DNA of 64,000 nucleotides from an uncultured Bacteroidota bacterium (GTDB lineage: Bacteria; Bacteroidota; Bacteroidia; Bacteroidales; P3), in assembly GCA_902784865.1 (NCBI GenBank), contig CACZWL010000005.1, positions 49,438 through 113,437 on the forward strand. Reading direction: 5' to 3'. The position numbers and the translations under genes were made by a program. Below the pieces are notes generated by a model that did not search any database, was not told the origin of the DNA, and saw only the letters and a list, made by a program, of their open reading frames with translations. Shown in pieces: positions 1 through 7,782 of this stretch (position 1 is the stretch's first letter; each line of letters opens with the position of its first letter).

Positions 1-2
1 TC

Positions 3-1010
3 ATGTTCGGCGAGGATTCGCGCTATGCGCAGCACAACGGCCGCGACATGATGTGGAACCCCGTCAGCGCAACATTGGAGGGTACCCAGAACTATGTCAT
101 GGGTGGCCGCCACTACATCTATGTGATGAACGCCACCATGCAGCCCTTCTACCACATGGTCGACCGCGGCAGCCAGAGCATCGCCTACTACCGCACACCC
201 TCTTACGATGCCGGTCGCTGGGCCATGCAGATGCTCGGCTCGGTCGAGCGCCTCATGCGCGCCAGCGTCAATATCAGCTTCCCCATTCTGAGAAACGGTA
301 TTGTCGGCGACATCGACAACTTCGTCCCCGTGCTCGACTCCATCTCCCTCCTCTATGCCTCCGTCGCCTGGGTCAACATGCCGCTGGTCTCCAGCCGCTA
401 CCAGTTCCAGAACCCGAAGGATATGCCCTGCGATGCCACCATCGACATCGACGTCCGCGCACCCTACAACCCCTATCTGGCTACCAACCACACCACGTCG
501 ACCGACGCCGATGCCGTGGTGGCCAACAAGGAGATGCCGGCCTACCAGTTCTACCTCTCCTCGTCCGACGCTGTGATCGAGAACCTCGCCACGGCCAGCA
601 ATGCCCGCCAGGAGTACATCGACTCCCTGCTCGGTGCCATCAACGTCGTGCCCAACCCCTACTACAGTTATTCTGAGTACGAGACCGCGAGCCAGCTCGA
701 GACCAAGGTGCGTATCGTCAACCTGCCCACCGGCATCGAAGATGGCAAGCCGCAAGGCTGTACCATCCGCATCTACACTGTCGACGGCACCCTCGTCCGT
801 ACCCTCGGCCCCACCGCCGTCACCCGTTCGCTTGTCGGCGACCACGAGGTCGAGAACACCACTGTCGATTGGGACCTCCACAACCAGACTGGTATCCCCA
901 TCGCAGGCGGTATGTACCTCATCCACGTCAGTGTCCCCGGCATCGGCGAGCGTGTCATCAAGTGGTTTGGCACCATGCGTCCTGTCGACCTCAACTCATT
1001 CCAATTCTAA
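3..1010 (+). CDS. C-terminal part of a large secreted protein with a T9SS-like sorting tail (partial)
   Basis: The reading frame is open from the left edge of the window, so this is most likely only the last 335 or so residues of a longer protein; the first Met (position 3) is not convincing as a start. The last 115 residues run from a VVPNPYY segment through VRIVNLP, TIRIYTVDGTLVRTL and WDLHNQTG to GGMYLIHV and end near IKWFG. That order (beta strand, PNPY, IYT.DG, W.L.N..G, G.Y) resembles the FlgD-like fold and type A C-terminal signals of type IX secretion cargo. The gene for a PorV-like outer-membrane protein follows 34 bases later on the same strand, which fits a secreted or surface protein. 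The exact function cannot be told from this fragment. Confidence 0.7.
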   Translation: MFGEDSRYAQHNGRDMMWNPVSATLEGTQNYVMGGRHYIYVMNATMQPFYHMVDRGSQSIAYYRTPSYDAGRWAMQMLGSVERLMRASVNISFPILRNGIVGDIDNFVPVLDSISLLYASVAWVNMPLVSSRYQFQNPKDMPCDATIDIDVRAPYNPYLATNHTTSTDADAVVANKEMPAYQFYLSSSDAVIENLATASNARQEYIDSLLGAINVVPNPYYSYSEYETASQLETKVRIVNLPTGIEDGKPQGCTIRIYTVDGTLVRTLGPTAVTRSLVGDHEVENTTVDWDLHNQTGIPIAGGMYLIHVSVPGIGERVIKWFGTMRPVDLNSFQF

Positions 1011-1044
1011 CTCAGTGTAAGATCAACAATAAAACAATACAGAT

Positions 1045-2115
1045 ATGAAGAATATATTTAAAATATTTGCTGTAGTTGTGATCCTCTCGGTGCTCGGCAT
1101 CCCCGCCGCACAGGCAGGCAATGACGAGCGTCGCGGAACAGCTGGCGCCTCCGAGTTGCTCGTCAACCCGTGGGCCCGCAGCACGGGTTGGGGTGGTGTC
1201 AACGTGGCCAACGTCCGTGGCCTCGAGTCCATGTTCAACAACGTCGCCGGTCTGGCCTTCGTCAGCAACGTCGAGCTGGCCTACACCAACACCATCCTCT
1301 ACGGTGGTCGTAGCGGCCTCTCCAGCGGCGCCACCATCAACACCTTCGGCCTCGCGCTCCGCGTCTTCGAAGCCGGCGTCCTCGGCGCCTACGTCATGAG
1401 CATGGGCTTCGGCGATATCGACATCACCAAGTTCGACGTCCCCGAACCCGGCAACGGCACCTTCTCGCCCAGCTACATGAACATCAACGTCGCCTATGCC
1501 CACAGCTTCACCAACACCATCCATGGTGGTGTCACCCTCAAGCTCGTCACCGAGAGCACCGACAACGTCTCGGCCTCCGGCTTCGGCATCGACGCCGGTA
1601 TCCAGTACGTCACCGGCGAGGACGACCAGCTCAAGTTCGGTATCTCCCTCAAGAACTGGGGCCCCTCCATGAAGTTCGACGGCACCGGCCTCTCCCTGCA
1701 GATGATTGGCACCGGCGGCAACAACTTCACCGTCGAGACGCGCTCCTCGGAGATGGAGCTCCCCACCTGCCTCAACATCGGCCTCTCCTACGACTTCCTC
1801 TTCCAGAAGTGGGACCAGCGCCTCACCGTCGCCGGTAGCTTCACCTCCAACGCCTTCCTGCGCGACAACTACACCCTCGGCCTCGAGTACAGCCTCCTCA
1901 AGATGTTCCAGATCCGCTGCGGCTACATCTTCCAGCCCGGCCTCTGGACCGGCGATGCCGCCACCGCCAACAACGGCTTCTCCGCCGGCGCCTCTGTCGA
2001 CATCCCCCTCTCCAAGAAAGAAGGCAGCAAATCAGGTATAACCATCGACTACTCCTACCGCACTGCCGACCCCCTCAAGGGTACGCATGCCATCGGCGCC
2101 AGCCTCAGATTCTAA
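1045..2115 (+). CDS. PorV/PorQ-like outer-membrane beta-barrel protein
   Basis: This 356-residue protein starts with a signal peptide (cleavage likely after AAQA near residue 25). After it comes the pattern GTAGASELLVNPWARSTGWG and a stretch about VANVRGLESMFNNVAGLAF, typical of PorV/PorQ (UPF0164-like) proteins, where a Gly/Ala/Asn-rich N-terminal hatch precedes 14-stranded barrel repeats. It ends with GASLRF, an aromatic C-terminus usual for outer-membrane barrels. Family members shuttle or tether type IX secretion cargo at the cell surface. The upstream gene encodes a protein with a sorting-like tail, so the two may form a cargo/partner pair. PorV itself is longer in Porphyromonas, so paralogue status cannot be settled here. 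Confidence 0.8.
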   Translation: MKNIFKIFAVVVILSVLGIPAAQAGNDERRGTAGASELLVNPWARSTGWGGVNVANVRGLESMFNNVAGLAFVSNVELAYTNTILYGGRSGLSSGATINTFGLALRVFEAGVLGAYVMSMGFGDIDITKFDVPEPGNGTFSPSYMNINVAYAHSFTNTIHGGVTLKLVTESTDNVSASGFGIDAGIQYVTGEDDQLKFGISLKNWGPSMKFDGTGLSLQMIGTGGNNFTVETRSSEMELPTCLNIGLSYDFLFQKWDQRLTVAGSFTSNAFLRDNYTLGLEYSLLKMFQIRCGYIFQPGLWTGDAATANNGFSAGASVDIPLSKKEGSKSGITIDYSYRTADPLKGTHAIGASLRF

Positions 2116-2140
2116 CACCCTCAGTAACATAATCCTTTTT

Positions 2141-2174
2141 GGGAAAGGCTTGACTCAAGCCTTTCCCACTTTTT
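2141..2174 (+). terminator. Rho-independent terminator after the PorV-like gene
   Basis: A perfect 13-bp stem (2141-2153 with 2155-2167) with a one-base centre is followed by an ACTTTTT run. It lies 25 bases after the stop codon and before greA. Confidence 0.85.
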
Positions 2175-2200
2175 AAAACCTTGAAAAAAACATACACCTA

Positions 2201-2674
2201 ATGTCCGAAATTAAGTATTACAGCGAAGAAGGCCTCCAGAAACTCAAAGACGAGCTCCACCACCTCATCGTGGTCGAGCGCCCGGCAGCCTCCGCAGCCA
2301 TCGCCGAAGCACGCGACAAAGGCGACCTCTCCGAGAACGCCGAGTACGACGCCGCCAAAGAAGCCCAAGGCCACCTCGAGGCCCGCATCTCACGCCTCCA
2401 GGACCTCGTCGCCAACGCACGTCTCCTCGACGAATCCAAAATCGACACCTCCAAAGTCCTCCTCCTCTCCATCATCACCATCCGCAACACCAAGACCAAG
2501 CAGACCCAGACCTACACCATCGTCCCCGAGAGCGAGGCCAACCTCAAACAAGGCAAAATCTCCGTCACCTCGCCCTTCGCCTCGGCCTTCCTCGGCCACA
2601 AGGTGGGCGACGTGGTCGACGTCGTCGTCCCTGCGGGCAAAATGACCTTCGAACTCACCAAAATCGAACGCTGA
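2201..2674 (+). CDS. greA: Transcription elongation factor GreA
   Basis: The 157-residue product has the normal GreA length. It has an N-terminal antiparallel coiled coil (about residues 1-75) with the hallmark GDLSENAEYDAAKEAQ at 41-56; the acidic tip of this coiled coil reaches into the RNA polymerase secondary channel and stimulates cleavage of backtracked transcripts. A C-terminal FKBP-like domain follows (about 80-157), ending in GDVVDVVVPAGKMTFEL. The gene follows a strong terminator and sits one base ahead of the HIT gene, so the two are probably co-transcribed. No strong Shine-Dalgarno motif is visible, as usual in Bacteroidota. Confidence 0.97.
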   Translation: MSEIKYYSEEGLQKLKDELHHLIVVERPAASAAIAEARDKGDLSENAEYDAAKEAQGHLEARISRLQDLVANARLLDESKIDTSKVLLLSIITIRNTKTKQTQTYTIVPESEANLKQGKISVTSPFASAFLGHKVGDVVDVVVPAGKMTFELTKIER

Positions 2675-2675
2675 C

Positions 2676-3077
2676 ATGGCCTCCATCTTCACCAAAATCG
2701 TCAACGGCGAGATACCCTGCCACCGCGTGGCCGAAACCGACCACTGCCTCGCCTTCCTCGACATCAACCCCGTCGTCCCGGGACACGTCCTCTGCATCCC
2801 CAAACAGGAAGTCGACTACATCTTCGACCTCCCCGACGACCTCTTCGTCGAGCTGCACCTCTTCGCGCGCCGCGTCGCCCGCGGCCTCAAGCAGGTCTGC
2901 CCCTGCATCAAGATCGGCCAAGCCGTCGTCGGCATCGACGTCCCCCACGTCCACATCCACCTCATGCCGCTCAACAAGCCCGGCGACCTCAACTTCGGCC
3001 ACCATGTCGAGATGTCGCAAGAGGAACTTGCCGCCCTCGCGGCGCGCATCGCCAAAGCCGTCGAACAGCAAAACTGA
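2676..3077 (+). CDS. HIT family nucleotide-binding hydrolase
   Basis: The 133-residue protein matches the HIT (histidine triad) family end to end: CLAFLDINPVVPGHVLCIPK near residues 24-43 forms the nucleotide pocket and HVHIHLMP at 91-98 is the H-x-H-x-H triad, whose central His is the nucleophile. Family members hydrolyse nucleoside phosphoramidates or dinucleoside polyphosphates in the cytoplasm; the real substrate is not predictable. The start codon lies one base after the greA stop, indicating translational coupling. It ends just before a long perfect hairpin (3078-3127) that could end the transcript. Confidence 0.93.
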   Translation: MASIFTKIVNGEIPCHRVAETDHCLAFLDINPVVPGHVLCIPKQEVDYIFDLPDDLFVELHLFARRVARGLKQVCPCIKIGQAVVGIDVPHVHIHLMPLNKPGDLNFGHHVEMSQEELAALAARIAKAVEQQN

Positions 3078-3186
3078 AAATGTTAATACATGTTAAACGC
3101 ACCCTCGTTTAACATGTATTAACATTTCACTTTTCAGTCACCTACCATAGTCGAACCATATACCTACCATTCACCTACCAGATGGC
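3078..3186 (+). repeat. Dispersed repeat B, copy 1: perfect 22-bp hairpin plus 11-bp tandem array
   Basis: The stem pairs 3078-3099 with 3106-3127 without mismatch around the loop CACCCT. It is followed by CACTTTTCAGTC (3128-3139) and four 11-bp units related to CACCTACCATA at 3139-3182. A related copy lies at 23027-23138, and partial copies at 29846 and 61042. A second homologous patch about 100 bases on (3286-3328) matches 23237-23283. The 355-base gap to rpsO holds only this repeat and the rpsO promoter. Confidence 0.85.
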
Positions 3187-3351
3187 TCAAAGCGCACAAA
3201 ATCAGCGTATTAAATTTAATGCACTGATTTTCAGTTCCCCGAACTCCCTTTTTGGGGCAAAAACACCCCCCAAAATCCAAAATCGAAACTCTCGAAAACA
3301 GGCCGCCAACTTTCCTAATAAATGTTAAAAACAGCAAAAACACCAAAAAAG

Positions 3352-3383
3352 TTTGGTCAGAATTGAAAATAGTCGTATCTTTG
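3352..3383 (+). promoter_or_regulatory. rpsO promoter
   Basis: TTTG at 3352-3355 and TATCTTTG at 3376-3383 are separated by 20 bases, the Bacteroidota primary sigma pattern. The start codon of rpsO is 50 bases downstream of the -7 box. Confidence 0.75.
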
Positions 3384-3432
3384 CATTCGGAAAACAACAG
3401 GAAGTATAACATAAAAGTAAACATAAGTATCT

Positions 3433-3702
3433 ATGTATCTGACAAAAGAGAAGAAAGAAGAAATCTTTGCCCAGTATGGCAAATCTGCTAAAGATACCGG
3501 TTCGGCCGAAGGACAGATTGCCCTCTTCACCTATCGCATCCAGCACCTCACCGAGCTCATGAAGCAGAATAAGAAAGACCAGGTCAGCGAGCGCGCTCTG
3601 GTCGGATTGGTCGGTAAACGCCGCAAGATGCTTGACTACCTCAAGAAGGAAGACATCGAGCGCTACCGTGCAATCATCAAACAACTCAACCTCAGAAAAT
3701 AG
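3433..3702 (+). CDS. rpsO: 30S ribosomal protein S15
   Basis: The 89-residue product has exactly the usual S15 length. The characteristic blocks are FAQYGKSAKDTGSAEGQIAL (11-30), the H42LTELMKQNKKD area and the C-terminal GKRRKMLDYLKKEDIERYRA, which contact 16S rRNA helices 20-22. It is monocistronic here, between its own promoter and a strong terminator. In many bacteria rpsO is next to pnp; here pnp lies about 4 kb away on the same strand. Confidence 0.98.
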   Translation: MYLTKEKKEEIFAQYGKSAKDTGSAEGQIALFTYRIQHLTELMKQNKKDQVSERALVGLVGKRRKMLDYLKKEDIERYRAIIKQLNLRK

Positions 3703-3729
3703 TTTTTCATATTTATTTGGTTATGGTTG

Positions 3730-3762
3730 GGATTCCCGTCGTTTTGGCGGGAATCCTTTTTT
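3730..3762 (+). terminator. rpsO terminator
   Basis: A 9-bp GC-rich stem (3730-3738 with 3748-3756) is followed by TTTTTT. It lies 28 bases after the rpsO stop. Confidence 0.9.
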
Positions 3763-3772
3763 CACCCTCTGC

Positions 3773-4342
3773 CTACTCGGCGCCGAAGGTGTCCTCTGTC
3801 AGGTCGGCGAACTCGCGGTAGGCGGCCGTGTCGGCCAGCTCGGCCATCGCCGCGACCAGCCCGCGGTAGTACCAGCCGATGTCCTTCTTGCCTCCGGGGG
3901 CTTTGAAACGGCTCCAGAGGGTGTCGCCCTCCAGGCGGTAGTCGCTGGCAATGGCGCGGAGGTTCGACAGTTTGTCACCCAGGGCCACGATTTTGCTGTC
4001 GCGGTCGGCCTGCCGCAGCTGGTCTATCTGCGCCTGGCGGCGCATGTGCCAGGGATACGATTTGGGCAGGGCGGAGGTCTCGTTGTTCACCAGGCGTGCC
4101 ACGCGGGGTCCGAAGAGTTGCTCTATCTGTTCGATGGTGGTGTCGGTGTCTTCCACGGTGTCGTGCAGTATGGCGGCGGCCAGCATCTCGGGGTCGTTGG
4201 TGACGGTGGCCACGATGACGGCGGCCTCCATGGGGTGGATGATGTAGGGGAACCCTTTTCCGCGACGTTCGGTGCCGCAGTGCGCCTCGATGGCGAATTG
4301 GGCGGCTCTGTCGAATAGTGTGGTGTTGCAGGTCTCTTTCAT
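3773..4342 (-). CDS. Small HD-domain hydrolase of the RelA/SpoT hydrolase type
   Basis: This 189-residue protein consists of one HD domain with the metal ligands H36 (in IIHP), H60-D61 and the later D123 (in GDKLSNLRA), plus the conserved ED64-65 of the HDTVEDT segment. These are the features of the SpoT/Mesh1 hydrolase domain, which removes the 3' pyrophosphate from (p)ppGpp. The synthetase, TGS and ACT domains are absent, as in small alarmone hydrolases. It is co-oriented with, and 3 bases from, the HAD lipoprotein gene upstream, so both are likely in one transcript. A different phosphohydrolase substrate (for example NADPH, as reported for Mesh1) is possible. Confidence 0.85.
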   Translation of the reverse strand: MKETCNTTLFDRAAQFAIEAHCGTERRGKGFPYIIHPMEAAVIVATVTNDPEMLAAAILHDTVEDTDTTIEQIEQLFGPRVARLVNNETSALPKSYPWHMRRQAQIDQLRQADRDSKIVALGDKLSNLRAIASDYRLEGDTLWSRFKAPGGKKDIGWYYRGLVAAMAELADTAAYREFADLTEDTFGAE

Positions 4343-4345
4343 GTG

Positions 4346-5398
4346 TCAGAAAGTGAATTCGGTTTTGGTGACGCCGGTGCCGTAGATGGTCTTGAAGTCG
4401 TCGCGCATGGAGATGACGTAGTAGCCTGCCTCGCGCCATTGTTCGCCCAGGACCATGGCCTTGTCGCGGTTGGCATGGTCGCGGTCCGGGTCGTCGGCAA
4501 TGAGCATGAAGGCTGCCGAGCGGTAGTCGGGGTTGCTCAGGCAGTAGTTGTGCATGGCGCAGTCGCCGCCGCTGTTGCCGAAGGAAAGCACCGGCACCTT
4601 GCCGATTTCCTGGGCTATCTGCAGCACCTTGTTGGTCTTGAGGTTCTTGATGATGAGCTCGTCGGTGCGGACGATATCCTCTTCCTGGCCCATGGTGTAG
4701 TTGACGCCGGCCTCGGTGCCCTGGCTGCTGGATTCCAGCCTCACGTCCATGCCGATAACGCGGTTGGACGGGATGCCGAGCGATTGCACCAGCGCACGGC
4801 AGATAAACCGGTCTGAGCCCGAGACGACGTAGTAGGCGAAGCCCTTGGCCTCAAGGTAATCGAACACCTCAAGCATGGGCCTGTAGAAGCTCTGGGCGTA
4901 GGTCATGCCGACGAATCCGTTGGCGGTGTTCGAGGCGTAGGTCTTCACGTAGGTGTCGAATTCGGCAAGGGTCATGCCGGCATAGGCTTTGGCGGCCGCG
5001 TTGGCGTGCTTCATGTCGAAATGCGAGGGCAGGGAGGTGCCGTTGCGGACAAAGTCGCGGATTTCCTGTGCCGCTTCTTTCACGTCGGCAGGGGCATCGG
5101 CGCTGTACGAGGGGTCGTCCAGCGCGCGGTACTCCAGCAGGTTGTACTCGAAATAGGTGGGGTAGAGCTCACCGATAAAGGTTCCGTCCATGTCGAAGGT
5201 GGCTATGCGGTCCTCGGGAGGGATATAGTTGGACGACGAAGGGTTTGTGACATCCTCTACGTAGTCCTGCAGGGCCGTCAGCGCCACGCAGGTGTTCCAC
5301 GACGGGAACCAGTCTTTCTCCTGCGGGCTTTCTTCCTTGCTGCAGCCTACAAAGAGGGTTGCCAGCATGATGATGGTCAGATAGATTCTTTTCTTCAT
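4346..5398 (-). CDS. HAD-superfamily phosphatase lipoprotein
   Basis: From the Met at 5398 the protein is 350 residues with a lipobox ending at C19 (TLFVGC), so it is probably lipid-anchored outside the cytoplasm. The HAD motif I nucleophile region is DMDGT at 69-73, with a large helical cap after it. Motif II/III candidates follow near YVVSGSDRF and the FGNSGGDCAM segment (motif IV acidic residue). Such periplasmic HAD phosphatases act on small phosphorylated compounds; the substrate is unknown. A longer upstream frame exists to 5509, but it lacks a signal peptide and would start upstream of the promoter. The alarmone-type HD gene follows 3 bases later. Confidence 0.85.
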   Translation of the reverse strand: MKKRIYLTIIMLATLFVGCSKEESPQEKDWFPSWNTCVALTALQDYVEDVTNPSSSNYIPPEDRIATFDMDGTFIGELYPTYFEYNLLEYRALDDPSYSADAPADVKEAAQEIRDFVRNGTSLPSHFDMKHANAAAKAYAGMTLAEFDTYVKTYASNTANGFVGMTYAQSFYRPMLEVFDYLEAKGFAYYVVSGSDRFICRALVQSLGIPSNRVIGMDVRLESSSQGTEAGVNYTMGQEEDIVRTDELIIKNLKTNKVLQIAQEIGKVPVLSFGNSGGDCAMHNYCLSNPDYRSAAFMLIADDPDRDHANRDKAMVLGEQWREAGYYVISMRDDFKTIYGTGVTKTEFTF

Positions 5399-5456
5399 GT
5401 TGTATGTGTGTTTTTTATTTGACAATGTATTCTTTCTTTTGTCGAAAAAGCGGCTG

Positions 5457-5464
5457 CAAAGATA
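5457..5464 (-). promoter_or_regulatory. -7 box of the HAD lipoprotein operon
   Basis: TATCTTTG on the minus strand (followed by CAG) lies 59 bases upstream of the Met at 5398, and supports that start. Confidence 0.65.
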
Positions 5465-5503
5465 CGCTTTTTCCTGCATCCAGCCAAATATATTTTCGTC
5501 TGG

Positions 5504-5540
5504 GCGCAAAAAGGCAGGCCCCGCCGGATGGCGGGGCCTG
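5504..5540 (-). terminator. Terminator of the acetyltransferase/NTF2/aldo-keto reductase operon
   Basis: An 11-bp GC-rich stem (5515-5525 with 5530-5540) is followed on the minus strand by a T-run. It lies about 85 bases past the aldo/keto reductase stop. Confidence 0.85.
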
Positions 5541-5625
5541 GTGTGGTGCTGCGGGTTCTGTCATGGCAGGCTCTCTCTCTCCTCGCTGGGGGCAGAACGG
5601 CCTGCGAATATAAGGACTCTGATTG

Positions 5626-6582
5626 TCAGTCCTCCGGATTCCATTGGGTGAACCACTTCACCTGGTCCTCGTAGCTCATGTTGAAGTAGCGCTTCTCCTT
5701 GTCGAGGGCGCGGATGGCGGCCATCTCGGTGTTGCTCAAGGCGAAGTCCATCACGTCGATGTTCTCCTTGATGTAGTCGGGGTTCGAGGCGCCGGGGATG
5801 ACGGAGAAGCCCTCCTGCATGTGCCAGCGGACGATGACCTGCGCGGCGCTCTTGCCATGGGCTTTGGCTATGCGGTTGATGACGGGGTCGCGCAGTATCT
5901 CGCCCTTCGAGTCGCGTCCGCCCAACGGAAACCAGCACTCCAGCTGGATGCCCTCTTCGGCGCAGCGCTCCTGCCAGTGGCGTCGCTGGGCGTAAGGGTG
6001 GCACTCGATCTGCATAATTTGCGGTTTCACGCGGCAATGCTTCACCAGCGACTCGAAGATGCTGTCTGAAGCGTCGAAGTTGGAGATACCGATGGCGCGC
6101 ACCTTGTCGCTCTTGAGTATGTCCTCCAGCTCGCGCCAGCCCTCGACGTAGTCGCCCACCGGCTGGTGGAAGTAGACTAGGTCGATGTATTCCAGCCCCA
6201 GGCGGTTGAGCATGCGATCGATGGAGGCCGCCGTCTTGCCGCCGCCGTACTCGTTCTGCCATAGCTTGCTGGTCACCCACACGCTGTCGCGCGGTATGCC
6301 GCTGTCCTTCAGGGCACGCCCCAGCGAGCGCTCGTTGCGGTAGGCGTGGGCGCAGTCGAAGTGGCGGTAGCCGTTCTCGAGGGCTGTCATCACGGCGTTG
6401 TAGGCCTCGTCGCCCTCCTGAATCATGTAAAGTCCCAGGCCCACCTGGGGCATGCGCACGCCGTTGTTCAGCGTGAGGTAGGGCTGCTCGCTGTGGAGCT
6501 GTAACCCGCTGTTTGTCGTCTGTGCGTTCATAGTCATAATGCTCATTATTGATAATACTATTGCTACGATAGATTTCTTCAT
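5626..6582 (-). CDS. Exported aldo/keto reductase
   Basis: The 318-residue protein carries the aldo/keto reductase barrel with the catalytic tetrad D76, Y81, K106 and H139, and the C-terminal NADPH-binding segment around SVIPGASNPDYIKENIDV. Family members reduce carbonyls with NADPH. Unusually, residues 1-20 form a clear signal peptide (MKKSIVAIVLSIMSIMTMNA then Q), so the enzyme should leave the cytoplasm, where free NADPH is scarce. It follows the NTF2-like gene by 12 bases; that gene also encodes a signal peptide, so the operon may act in the periplasm. The role is unknown. Confidence 0.9.
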   Translation of the reverse strand: MKKSIVAIVLSIMSIMTMNAQTTNSGLQLHSEQPYLTLNNGVRMPQVGLGLYMIQEGDEAYNAVMTALENGYRHFDCAHAYRNERSLGRALKDSGIPRDSVWVTSKLWQNEYGGGKTAASIDRMLNRLGLEYIDLVYFHQPVGDYVEGWRELEDILKSDKVRAIGISNFDASDSIFESLVKHCRVKPQIMQIECHPYAQRRHWQERCAEEGIQLECWFPLGGRDSKGEILRDPVINRIAKAHGKSAAQVIVRWHMQEGFSVIPGASNPDYIKENIDVMDFALSNTEMAAIRALDKEKRYFNMSYEDQVKWFTQWNPED

Positions 6583-6594
6583 CTTTTTGTTTTT

Positions 6595-6996
6595 TTATTC
6601 AATCCTAACCCATTTCCCGTTCCTGTCGGCCAGCAGCATCGTGCCGCTTAGAGTCCACGTGCCGCGCGAGCCCCATACGGTGGCTGTGATGGCCGATGTG
6701 AATGCCACGCGTACCTTGCCGTCCGGCTGTGGCGCGATGCTCACCTGGCGGTTCTCTACCTTGTGGTAGCGGAAAGTGCCGCGCTGCACATCGTCGAGCC
6801 ACTCGCGTTTGCTTTGTGTGGCGCCGCTCATGTGGTGCAGCACGATCCCGTCGTCCATCATCGCCCCGAGGGCGGCGGTGTCGGCAGCCACCATCGCGGC
6901 GTTCCAGCGTTTCAGGAACAGCTCCGCCTCGCGTTGCTGGGCATTTGCCAAGGATATTGCCGTCATTGTCAAGAACATTAAAAAGATACGGCGCAT
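6595..6996 (-). CDS. Secreted NTF2-like (DUF4440-type) protein
   Basis: The 133-residue product begins with a signal peptide ending at ANA (residue 19). The rest shows the NTF2-like cone fold pattern: FLKRWNAAMVAADTAALGAM, a hydrophobic strand DDGIVLHHMSG and a C-terminal sheet with WTLSGTMLLADRNGKW. Such domains bind small ligands or act as isomerase-like enzymes; the function here is unassigned. Its start codon overlaps the acetyltransferase stop (ATGA), and the aldo/keto reductase follows, so it is the middle gene of a three-gene operon. A longer frame upstream is an antisense-like extension and was not used. Confidence 0.8.
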   Translation of the reverse strand: MRRIFLMFLTMTAISLANAQQREAELFLKRWNAAMVAADTAALGAMMDDGIVLHHMSGATQSKREWLDDVQRGTFRYHKVENRQVSIAPQPDGKVRVAFTSAITATVWGSRGTWTLSGTMLLADRNGKWVRIE

Positions 6997-7496
6997 CAGT
7001 CGACGTTCTTTATGAACTTGGCGGGGTTGCCGCCGACGATGGTGTCGGGGGCCACGTCCTTGGTCACTACGGCGCCTGCGGCCACCACGGCGTTGTCGCC
7101 CACGGTGACGCCCGGCAGGATGGTGGCGCCGGCACCCACCCAGGCGTTCTTGCCTATGTGCACGGGCTTGCAGGTGAGCAGCTGGCGGTCGTGCAGGTCG
7201 TGGTTGTTGCTGATGAGCTGCGCGTTGGCGGCAATCATGGCGCCGTCGTCGATGGTGATGCCGCCGCGGCTCATCATCAGGCAGTTGTTCATAATCATCA
7301 CGTTGCGCCCTTTTTTTACGCGGTCGAAACAGACGCCGGTGAGACCTGGCATAATCCATCCGCCCTCGCCGAGGTTATCGCCGAAGAGCTCGCGCACCAG
7401 CGCGTTATACTCGTCGGTGTAGGGCATCGTGTGGTTGAGTTTGAATAGCACCTGAGCCCGTCGCACGCCAGGGGCGCACGGCAGGGCACAAGTCAA
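6996..7496 (-). CDS. Hexapeptide-repeat O-acetyltransferase (maltose/galactoside type), short N-terminus
   Basis: Residues from LFKLNHTMP onward match the sugar O-acetyltransferase family: left-handed beta-helix hexapeptides, the catalytic His region ISNNHDLHDR, and the closing VVTKDVAPDTIVGGNPAKFI. These enzymes acetylate sugars from acetyl-CoA. The usual N-terminal Mac domain (about 50 residues) is nearly missing: an in-frame stop lies only about 28 codons before LNHTM. A TTG at 7496 has a GAGGAG motif 7 bases upstream and was chosen; the first ATG is at 7427. A run of ten or more G lies 25-35 bases upstream. The gene may be N-terminally truncated or its start altered. Confidence 0.75.
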   Translation of the reverse strand: MTCALPCAPGVRRAQVLFKLNHTMPYTDEYNALVRELFGDNLGEGGWIMPGLTGVCFDRVKKGRNVMIMNNCLMMSRGGITIDDGAMIAANAQLISNNHDLHDRQLLTCKPVHIGKNAWVGAGATILPGVTVGDNAVVAAGAVVTKDVAPDTIVGGNPAKFIKNVD

Positions 7497-7589
7497 TCGT
7501 TTCTCCTCTCGTTATAAATCTGCGGGGGGGGGGATAGTCAGAGAGTTATGTTTAGAAACCTTCTGCATCGTGTTCGGAATACAACGCTG

Positions 7590-7597
7590 CAAAAGTA
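7590..7597 (-). promoter_or_regulatory. -7 box of the acetyltransferase operon
   Basis: TACTTTTG followed by CAG on the minus strand, 93 bases upstream of the TTG start and divergent from the pnp promoter. Confidence 0.6.
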
Positions 7598-7625
7598 GGA
7601 CTTTTTTTTGACATGGCAATTTTTT

Positions 7626-7656
7626 TTTGTCATGTCGCTTGTAATTTGTATATTTG
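7626..7656 (+). promoter_or_regulatory. pnp promoter
   Basis: TTTG at 7626-7629 and TATATTTG at 7649-7656 with a 19-base spacer. The predicted leader before the Met at 7783 is about 120 nt. A leader of this length leaves room for autoregulation, as is known for pnp elsewhere. Confidence 0.7.
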
Positions 7657-7782
7657 CACTTTCTTTTTGCCGGTCTATTGATGCCCGCCGAAGGAGATAG
7701 TAATTTGATTATTAACACTTTTATGGGCCTTGGGGATGGTCCCCGAGGCTGCGGTAAAGTAACAGAAAACAATAAAAAAACA

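Noticed and set aside
7523-7533. Phase-variable G-run switching a reading frame
   Set aside because: The run lies in a stretch with stops in the acetyltransferase frame between it and the gene, so length change would not shift that frame; only an effect on the start or promoter remains possible.
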